Shown: positions 1 to 4,495 of the stretch, one piece after another
How the letters are laid out: the number at the start of each line of letters is the position of its first letter
Position numbering within the stretch: position 1 is the first letter of the stretch
Assembly (NCBI GenBank): GCA_002372545.1
Contig: DFHD01000116.1
Span: 1-8,673 of the forward strand
From: Lachnospiraceae bacterium UBA3732
GTDB taxonomy: Bacteria > Bacillota > Clostridia > Lachnospirales > Lachnospiraceae
Direction: 5' to 3'
Length of the DNA: 8,673 nucleotides
Translations under genes and position numbers: made by a program
The notes under the pieces: model-generated
Database searches by the model: none
What the model was told of the DNA's origin: nothing
What the model saw: the letters and a program-made list of their open reading frames with translations, nothing else

Positions 1-454
1 CAAGGATCAGCTTGACGCAAATGTTGCATTTGTTTCAGCAGATAATGGTGGAATTAACGATAATGGTACAGTGAGATGGATAATCAAGGATGTTCCTGCA
101 GGAGCAGAGGGTAAGGTAACTCTTACAGTTAAAGTCCTTGAAGGAGCTCTTAAATCAAAGGGTGGACCTGATAAGGTAGTGAACGGTGGAGAGACAGCAA
201 CTGTTCAGATCGGAAATGATGATATATACACGCTTGAAATCGTAGAAAATCCTGTAAAAGAAAAATCGGCGGGAACTACGGAAACAAGCGACAAAACTTC
301 TAACAAAACTTCCGACAAAACACCCAACAAAACATCGAACACAACCGTAGTTAAAACCGGAGATGAAACAGCCCTCCTTACACTCTTCCTTATGATGAGT
401 ATAGCTGCAGCAGGAGTTGTGGCAGTACTCTATAAGAAGAGAAAAAGAAGATAA
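1..454 (+). CDS. C-terminal part of a cell-wall-anchored surface adhesin (5' end outside the window)
   Basis: The frame is open from base 2 to the TAA at 452-454, giving about 150 residues of a larger protein that begins upstream. The first ~75 residues contain the pattern NGTVRWIIKDVPAGAEGKV, then LTVKVLEGAL, VVNGGETATVQIGND and YTLEIVENPV. This is the end of a beta-sandwich repeat that I recognise from clostridial isopeptide-forming pilin and adhesin-like proteins. A low-complexity stalk of four-residue (S/P)(D/N)KT units follows, then the tail: VVKTGDET, about 20 hydrophobic residues, and KKRKRR. That order (short KTG motif, membrane span, basic end) is a sortase cell-wall sorting signal, but the motif reads VVKTG rather than LPxTG. 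The protein is probably exported and linked to peptidoglycan, so it acts at the cell surface. The ligand and full domain layout cannot be told from this fragment. Base composition is more AT-rich than that of the genes after 1539. Confidence 0.85.
   Translation, partial: KDQLDANVAFVSADNGGINDNGTVRWIIKDVPAGAEGKVTLTVKVLEGALKSKGGPDKVVNGGETATVQIGNDDIYTLEIVENPVKEKSAGTTETSDKTSNKTSDKTPNKTSNTTVVKTGDETALLTLFLMMSIAAAGVVAVLYKKRKRR
287..346 (+). repeat. Five degenerate 12-bp coding repeats encoding (S/P)(D/N)KT units
   Basis: Within the surface-protein gene five consecutive 12-base units encode SDKT, SNKT, SDKT, PNKT and SNTT. They lie between the adhesin domain and the sorting signal. Such hydrophilic Thr/Lys/Pro stalks usually span the cell wall and often vary in copy number between strains. 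The units differ at silent and non-silent positions, so this is an older array, not a fresh expansion. Confidence 0.7.
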
Positions 455-467
455 TAAGTAATGCATG

Positions 468-505
468 TATGCGCCTGTGGGTGAAAGCTCACAGGCGCAT
501 ATTTT
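468..505 (+). terminator. Rho-independent terminator after the surface-protein gene
   Basis: TATGCGCCTGTG at 468-479 pairs perfectly with CACAGGCGCATA at 490-501. The stem continues inward through one G-U and one G-C pair and closes on a short loop containing GAAA. A TTTT run follows at 502-505. The T run is short, but the long GC-rich stem placed 13 bases after the stop codon makes this a convincing terminator separating the adhesin from the next gene. Confidence 0.88.
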
Positions 506-577
506 ACAGTTAACGGGAGCGGCAGGAGGGGCTGACGGTAAAAGCATCCATACCCCTTCGGCAGATCAGCTGCTTTC

Positions 578-607
578 TTGACAGTTTATGGCCGAAACCA
601 ATATAAT
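578..607 (+). promoter_or_regulatory. Sigma-A-type promoter of the Nudix gene
   Basis: A perfect -35 TTGACA (578-583) and a perfect -10 TATAAT (602-607) are separated by 18 bases. Transcription would start at about 613-616. It lies after the upstream terminator and points at the Nudix gene, so that gene is probably an independent unit. It is the best promoter match in the window by consensus. Confidence 0.8.
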
Positions 608-612
608 GATAC

Positions 613-636
613 AAAGGTCAAAAGGTCATTTTTGAC
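613..636 (+). repeat. Tandem AAAGGTCA repeat overlapping a GTCA-TTTT-TGAC inverted repeat at the predicted transcription start
   Basis: AAAGGTCA occurs twice in direct tandem (613-620 and 621-628). The second copy overlaps the perfect inverted repeat GTCA TTTT TGAC (625-636). Placed directly at the predicted start site, these could form an operator for a repressor. The elements are short enough to arise by chance, and no regulator gene is adjacent, so the role is inference only. Confidence 0.3.
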
Positions 637-743
637 ATGCTTGCATGGTTATGGCACGCAAAACACCGAAACCGCAGTCGTTTTTCACTAAAAATGACGA
701 GAGTTATTTTTACAGGAAGTTCACATATAAGAGGAGCAGATCG

Positions 744-1325
744 TTGAGTTTACATAAGATAGTAAGTATAACAGAAGCGGACTTTGGCTGTGAGGAGCAT
801 ACAGACGGACCGCATGCAGTTCTTATTTTTGAAGATGGCACCAAACGCGAGGTTTCTGAAAAATGGATTTCGGAAAATAAAGTGGAAGAGGGAAAATCTG
901 TCTGGATTAAAGAGGATAAATCGATAATCAGGGCAATCAGTGTTGTTGCAGCAGTGATCCGGCAGGGGAATAAGATATTTGCAACAGAGAGGGGCTATGG
1001 AGAGTTTAAGGACAGATGGGAGTTTCCCGGAGGAAAGATCGAGCCGGGAGAAGATCCGGAGGCTGCTCTTGTCAGAGAGATAAAGGAAGAGCTGGATACG
1101 GAAATCCAGGTAGGAAGTCTTATAAAAACAGTAGAGACAGATTATCCTTCATTTCATATCACCATGTATGTTTACTGGTGCGATATAGTAAAGGGTGATC
1201 TTACATTATTAGAGCATGAAGCGGCAAAGTGGGTGGAGATCAATGATAAACTCCCATATGCAGTAGACTGGCTTCCGGCAGACCTTGAAGTTGTCCTTGA
1301 ACTTCTGGAACATAGGTGCCTCTGA
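744..1325 (+). CDS. Nudix hydrolase, MutT / CTP-pyrophosphohydrolase-like, with an N-terminal accessory domain
   Basis: This is probably a nucleoside-triphosphate diphosphatase that cleans oxidised or non-canonical nucleotides from the cytoplasmic pool. Counting from TTG 744 (193 residues), the Nudix domain starts near residue 64 and the Nudix box spans about 97-119: G97, E103, then REIKEE at 111-116 with the metal-binding glutamates. The usual Gly near the box end is Asp118. It resembles the 8-oxo-dGTP/CTP pyrophosphohydrolase branch, but the substrate is not fixed by sequence. Residues 1-60 (ADFGCEE, then a short beta-rich stretch) form an extra domain of unknown function. Start choice: TTG 744 has GAGGAG seven bases upstream (731-736) and gives the family-like N terminus. 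The frame is also open back to ATG 645 (226 residues), which lacks a ribosome-binding site and would add 33 basic, low-similarity residues. The gene has its own promoter at 578-607, and no clear terminator follows it. Confidence 0.85.
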   Translation: MSLHKIVSITEADFGCEEHTDGPHAVLIFEDGTKREVSEKWISENKVEEGKSVWIKEDKSIIRAISVVAAVIRQGNKIFATERGYGEFKDRWEFPGGKIEPGEDPEAALVREIKEELDTEIQVGSLIKTVETDYPSFHITMYVYWCDIVKGDLTLLEHEAAKWVEINDKLPYAVDWLPADLEVVLELLEHRCL

Positions 1326-1467
1326 AAGCGGTCAGAAGGAAAGCTACGGCTAAGAATTTTGAGAAAAAAATGAAATGGAGTCGCTGGAAAAAAGAGAATT
1401 ATAATAGTAAAATACAGGATCACAATCGGAGTTTGAGATGGTAAATTTTCACGCCGCTCCTCTTGTG

Positions 1468-1490
1468 TTTTGACGGAAAATCCATATAAT
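1468..1490 (+). promoter_or_regulatory. Candidate promoter/regulatory element TTTTGAC-N8-CATATAAT upstream of the ATPase gene
   Basis: A perfect TATAAT (1485-1490) lies 48 bases before the ATPase start codon. The TTGAC sits only about 10 bases upstream of it, too close for a normal -35. The correctly spaced -35 would be the weak TTGTGT at 1463-1468. The same TTTTGAC-N8-CATATAAT arrangement recurs at 4438-4460. With a start site near 1497, ATG 1503 would have almost no leader, which supports ATG 1539 as the real start. Confidence 0.45.
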
Positions 1491-1526
1491 TGAGTATAGG
1501 TAATGAATGACAGACAGGCACTGTTT

Positions 1527-1533
1527 GGGGAGG
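1527..1533 (+). promoter_or_regulatory. Ribosome-binding site fixing the ATPase start at ATG 1539
   Basis: GGGGAGG lies five bases before ATG 1539. The in-frame ATG at 1503, twelve codons upstream, has no comparable site. The conserved family N terminus also begins right after 1539. Confidence 0.8.
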
Positions 1534-1538
1534 AAAAT

Positions 1539-3215
1539 ATGTTAGCAAAAGGGAAAATCTGGGTTGCCAATACAGAAAACGGAGAGAGGATTGAAATGCT
1601 GCCGAAGCTGGCCAATCGCCATGGTCTTGTGGCCGGTGCAACGGGTACCGGCAAGACCGTTACGCTGAAGGTGCTGGCAGAAAGCTTTTCGGATATGGGA
1701 GTACCTGTTTTTATCGCGGATGTAAAGGGGGATATTGCCGGGCTTTCCCAGCCGGGAAACATGACAGAGGATATGCAGAGCCGTATTGACCGCTTCGGTC
1801 TGGCCGAGGAAAACTTTTCTCTGCAGGGCTATCCGGTAACGATCTTTGACCTTTACGGAGAGAAGGGCATCCGTCTCCGGACCACCATTTCGGAAATGGG
1901 ACCGCTTCTTCTCGGCAGACTGCTGGAGCTGAACGATCTCCAGAGTGATATCCTTTCTATTGTATTTAAGATCGCGGATGAGAATAACCTTCTGCTTATC
2001 GATACCAAGGACCTGAAGTCCATGCTGAACTATGTATCGGAGCATAATAAGGACTTTGAAGCAGATTACGGAAAGATGAGTCCCGCCTCCATTGCGGCAA
2101 TCATCCGGGCGCTGGTAGCTTTGGAGGTTGCCGGCGGAGATCAGTTCTTTGGAGAGACCGCTCTGAATATCATGGACCTCTTTGCCATCGGGGCAGGAGG
2201 AAAGGGTATGATCAATATTCTGGACAGCGAGAGCCTGATCAGCAATACCAGACTGTATTCCACCTTTCTGCTCTGGCTCCTTTCCGAGCTTTTTGAGCGG
2301 CTTCCGGAGGTTGGCGATCTGGACAGACCCAAGATGATCTTCTTCTTTGATGAGGCGCATCTTCTCTTTAACGATGCCCCCAAGGCACTGTTGGAAAAGA
2401 TTGAGCAGGTAGTGAAGCTTGTGCGTTCCAAGGGCGTGGGTGTATATTTCTGCACCCAGAATCCCCGGGATATTCCCGATGGCGTTCTTGCGCAGCTTGG
2501 CAACAAGATCCAGCATGGCCTCCGGGCATATACCCCCTCCGACCAGAAGGCGGTAAAGGCGGCGGCTTCTTCCTTCCGGGAGAATCCGGACTTTAATACC
2601 TATGATACGATCCTGAATCTGGGAACAGGTGAGGCCGTGGTTTCCTTCCTGGATGAAAAGGGTATTCCCGGTATGGCGCAAAAGGCATATATTCTGCCGC
2701 CGGCATCCAGCTTCGGCGCAATCTCCGAAAGCCAGAGAGACAATCTGGTGAAGGGAAGCATTCTGTATTCCAAGTATTATGAGAGTGTGGATCCGGAGTC
2801 TGCCTATGAGATCTTGGTCCGTCTGGGCGTAGAAGAGGCAGAGGCAGCTGAGGCTGCCAGGATCGAAGCAGAGGAAGAAAAGCAGAGGCTGAAGGAAGAA
2901 GCGGCGGCTGAGAAGGAAAAGGCAAGACTGGAGGCGGCTGAAGAAAAGGCCAGGCTCCGGGCTGAGGCACAGGCTATCCGGGAACGGGAAAAGGCTGCCG
3001 AGCGGGCCGAAAAGGAAGCGCAGAGGAAGAAGGACGCGGAAGAGAGAAAGCGGAAGCAGGCGATAAGTTCCGTAGGAAACTCCGCTGCAGGAACCGTTGG
3101 ACGTGAAGTGGGCAAAAACGTGGGTAAGTCCTTCGGCAAGTTCGGGAAGACGCTGGGCGGAAACGTAGGAGCCAGTCTTGGACGCGGCCTGTTTGCCACC
3201 CTGTTTAAGCACTGA
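1539..3215 (+). CDS. HerA/YjgR-type (DUF853) P-loop ATPase with coiled-coil and glycine-zipper tail
   Basis: A 558-residue cytoplasmic ATPase of the HerA/FtsK superfamily, closest in pattern to E. coli YjgR. The N terminus has the family signature: an LPKLANRHGL stretch, Walker A GATGTGKT (33-40), and PVFIADVKGDIAGL just after. Walker B is MIFFFDEAHLLF, with D271 and E272. A later stretch, FCTQNPRDIPDGVLAQLGNKIQHGLRA broken by conserved family residues, carries the sensor and arginine-finger region typical of hexameric motors. Residues 431-510 are a Glu/Ala/Lys/Arg-rich coiled coil. The last ~45 residues have Gly at nearly every fourth position and end in a basic stretch. HerA proteins pump or unwind DNA with a NurA nuclease, but no such nuclease is adjacent and the biological role of the YjgR/DUF853 branch is poorly known. 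A cation transporter gene follows after 54 bases, probably co-transcribed. Family assignment is firm; helicase activity is inferred. Confidence 0.92.
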   Translation: MLAKGKIWVANTENGERIEMLPKLANRHGLVAGATGTGKTVTLKVLAESFSDMGVPVFIADVKGDIAGLSQPGNMTEDMQSRIDRFGLAEENFSLQGYPVTIFDLYGEKGIRLRTTISEMGPLLLGRLLELNDLQSDILSIVFKIADENNLLLIDTKDLKSMLNYVSEHNKDFEADYGKMSPASIAAIIRALVALEVAGGDQFFGETALNIMDLFAIGAGGKGMINILDSESLISNTRLYSTFLLWLLSELFERLPEVGDLDRPKMIFFFDEAHLLFNDAPKALLEKIEQVVKLVRSKGVGVYFCTQNPRDIPDGVLAQLGNKIQHGLRAYTPSDQKAVKAAASSFRENPDFNTYDTILNLGTGEAVVSFLDEKGIPGMAQKAYILPPASSFGAISESQRDNLVKGSILYSKYYESVDPESAYEILVRLGVEEAEAAEAARIEAEEEKQRLKEEAAAEKEKARLEAAEEKARLRAEAQAIREREKAAERAEKEAQRKKDAEERKRKQAISSVGNSAAGTVGREVGKNVGKSFGKFGKTLGGNVGASLGRGLFATLFKH

Positions 3216-3269
3216 TCCTGCCGGCCGAACGGAAACCAGCAGGGAATAAGGAATAATTTGGAGACGGTA

Positions 3270-4430
3270 ATGAGCAGCCTTTTGATCAAGTGGTTCGTCA
3301 GGAACCCGGAAAATGTTCAAGATGAAAAAGTCCGACAGCGTTACGGTGTAGTGGCCGGCGCTGTCGGCATCTTTTGTAATTTTCTCCTGGCCGCGATCAA
3401 GGTTGTACTGGGCATTCTGACCGGTGCAATCTCCATAGCGGGCGACGCCGTGAATAACCTTTCGGATTCTGTTTCCTCTGTGGTTACACTGGTGGGATTC
3501 AGGGTCTCGGGTAAACCGGCAGACAGAGAACACCCCTACGGCCATGGCCGGGCGGAATATGTATCGGCCTTTATTGTGGCGGCTGCGGTGGTGACCATCG
3601 CACTGGAGCTGCTGAAGTCCTCCATTCAGGGCATCATCCACCATAAGGAGATCGATGTCAGTCCTGTGACCATCGTGATCCTTCTCTGCACCATCCTGGT
3701 GAAGTTCTGGATGGCCTCCTTTTATACAAAGGTGGGGAACAGGATACATTCCGAGGTGACGAAGGCGGCGGCAATGGACAGCCGGATGGACTGCATCATC
3801 ACATCAGTGGCGCTCATCTCTGTTGCGCTGGTGCTGTTCTTCGGTGTGAATGTGGACAGCTATGCCGGCGTACTGGTTTCGCTTTTTGTTATCTGGTCCG
3901 GTATCCAAAGCGCTCTAGAAACCATCGGTACGCTGATGGGCAGGGCGCCGGCTCCGGAACTGGTCGAGGCCATCGAGAATATAGCCAGGGCAAATCCGGA
4001 TATCATCGGCGTACATGACCTGAGGGTGCATGAATACGGCCCCAGCAGGAGGATCGCATCTATGCACGCGGAAATATCCTGTGCGGTGGGAATGATGCGC
4101 GCGCATGAGGTTGTGGATGCGATCGAAAGAGAGATTGTGGAAAAGGGTCTGGTGAACGAGATCACCATTCATATGGATCCTGTAGATCTGGAGGATAAGG
4201 AGAGACTTACTCTGGAAAAGGAAGTCATGGACATCCTCCGGGGCATGGGCGTCAGAGATGTGCATGATTTTCGGCTGCTGAGGACGCGGGACGGGGAGCG
4301 GCTGATCTTTGATGCGGTGGTGCCTTATGGTACTGCTCTGACAGAGGAGGAGCTGAAGGACGCGCTGATGGAGAAAATGGGAAAGGTACATCCGCAGCTC
4401 ACGATCACCCTTCAGCTGGATCGGGCGTAG
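3270..4430 (+). CDS. Cation diffusion facilitator (CDF) metal-ion exporter, with two C-terminal cytoplasmic domains
   Basis: A 386-residue inner-membrane protein that should export divalent metal ions in exchange for protons. Six membrane segments are visible at roughly residues 27-50, 54-77, 98-118, 131-152, 175-193 and 198-217, with the family loop HPYGHGR at 88-94. The transport-site residues read N62xxxD66 in segment 2 and D170xxxD174 in segment 5, not the HxxxD pairs of typical zinc exporters. This favours Mn (or Fe) over Zn, as in MntE-like members. The cytoplasmic part holds two similar units: VHDLR at 248-252 leading to ITIHMD, and VHDFR at 331-335 leading to ITLQLD, so the dimerisation domain looks duplicated. 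ATG 3270 was chosen because GGAG lies six bases upstream (3260-3263); in-frame TTG 3258 with AAGGA is possible and adds four residues. It probably shares a transcript with the upstream ATPase. The exact metal is an inference. Confidence 0.92.
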   Translation: MSSLLIKWFVRNPENVQDEKVRQRYGVVAGAVGIFCNFLLAAIKVVLGILTGAISIAGDAVNNLSDSVSSVVTLVGFRVSGKPADREHPYGHGRAEYVSAFIVAAAVVTIALELLKSSIQGIIHHKEIDVSPVTIVILLCTILVKFWMASFYTKVGNRIHSEVTKAAAMDSRMDCIITSVALISVALVLFFGVNVDSYAGVLVSLFVIWSGIQSALETIGTLMGRAPAPELVEAIENIARANPDIIGVHDLRVHEYGPSRRIASMHAEISCAVGMMRAHEVVDAIEREIVEKGLVNEITIHMDPVDLEDKERLTLEKEVMDILRGMGVRDVHDFRLLRTRDGERLIFDAVVPYGTALTEEELKDALMEKMGKVHPQLTITLQLDRA

Positions 4431-4437
4431 TCCTGCC

Positions 4438-4460
4438 TTTTGACCCTTGTATCATATAAT
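4438..4460 (+). promoter_or_regulatory. Candidate promoter/regulatory element TTTTGAC-N8-CATATAAT upstream of the J/TPR gene
   Basis: TTTTGAC (4438-4444), eight bases, then CATATAAT (4453-4460), 35 bases before the start codon. TATAAT is a perfect -10, yet nothing at the normal -35 distance fits (4432-4437 reads CCTGCC). The arrangement and spacing are identical to those at 1468-1490. It suggests that the J/TPR gene can be transcribed separately from the transporter. Confidence 0.45.
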
Positions 4461-4495
4461 GAAATGATCAAGATTACAGCAGAAAGAGGAAAGGC

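Noticed and set aside
1370..1444. A 24-codon reading frame (MKWSRWKKENYN...) in the gap between the Nudix and ATPase genes
   Set aside because: There is no convincing ribosome-binding site and nothing recognisable. Its basic Trp/Lys content could suggest a small peptide, but an AT-rich spacer easily yields such a frame. The only nearby TATAAT (1400-1405) lies inside it.
1503..1538. Twelve-codon upstream extension of the ATPase starting at ATG 1503
   Set aside because: The predicted transcript starts near 1497, leaving no room for ribosome binding, and the extension includes the GGGGAGG site that serves ATG 1539.
3217..3243. Hairpin after the ATPase gene (CCTGCCGG pairing with CCAGCAGG, one mismatch)
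   Set aside because: No T run follows and the transporter starts 27 bases later, so it is not a terminator. It may only be a weak intercistronic structure.
1542..3749. A 735-codon open frame on the minus strand spanning the ATPase and the transporter genes
   Set aside because: It is antisense to two confidently identified proteins, crosses their intergenic gap, has no recognisable domain, and its composition (rich in His, Leu, Arg) is typical of the complement of GC-rich, Glu/Lys-coding DNA.
1539..4430. The possibility that the HerA-like ATPase is part of an antiphage defence system
   Set aside because: Defence HerA proteins come with SIR2, DUF4297 or nuclease partners. Here the sequence follows the housekeeping YjgR/DUF853 pattern and the neighbour is a metal transporter.
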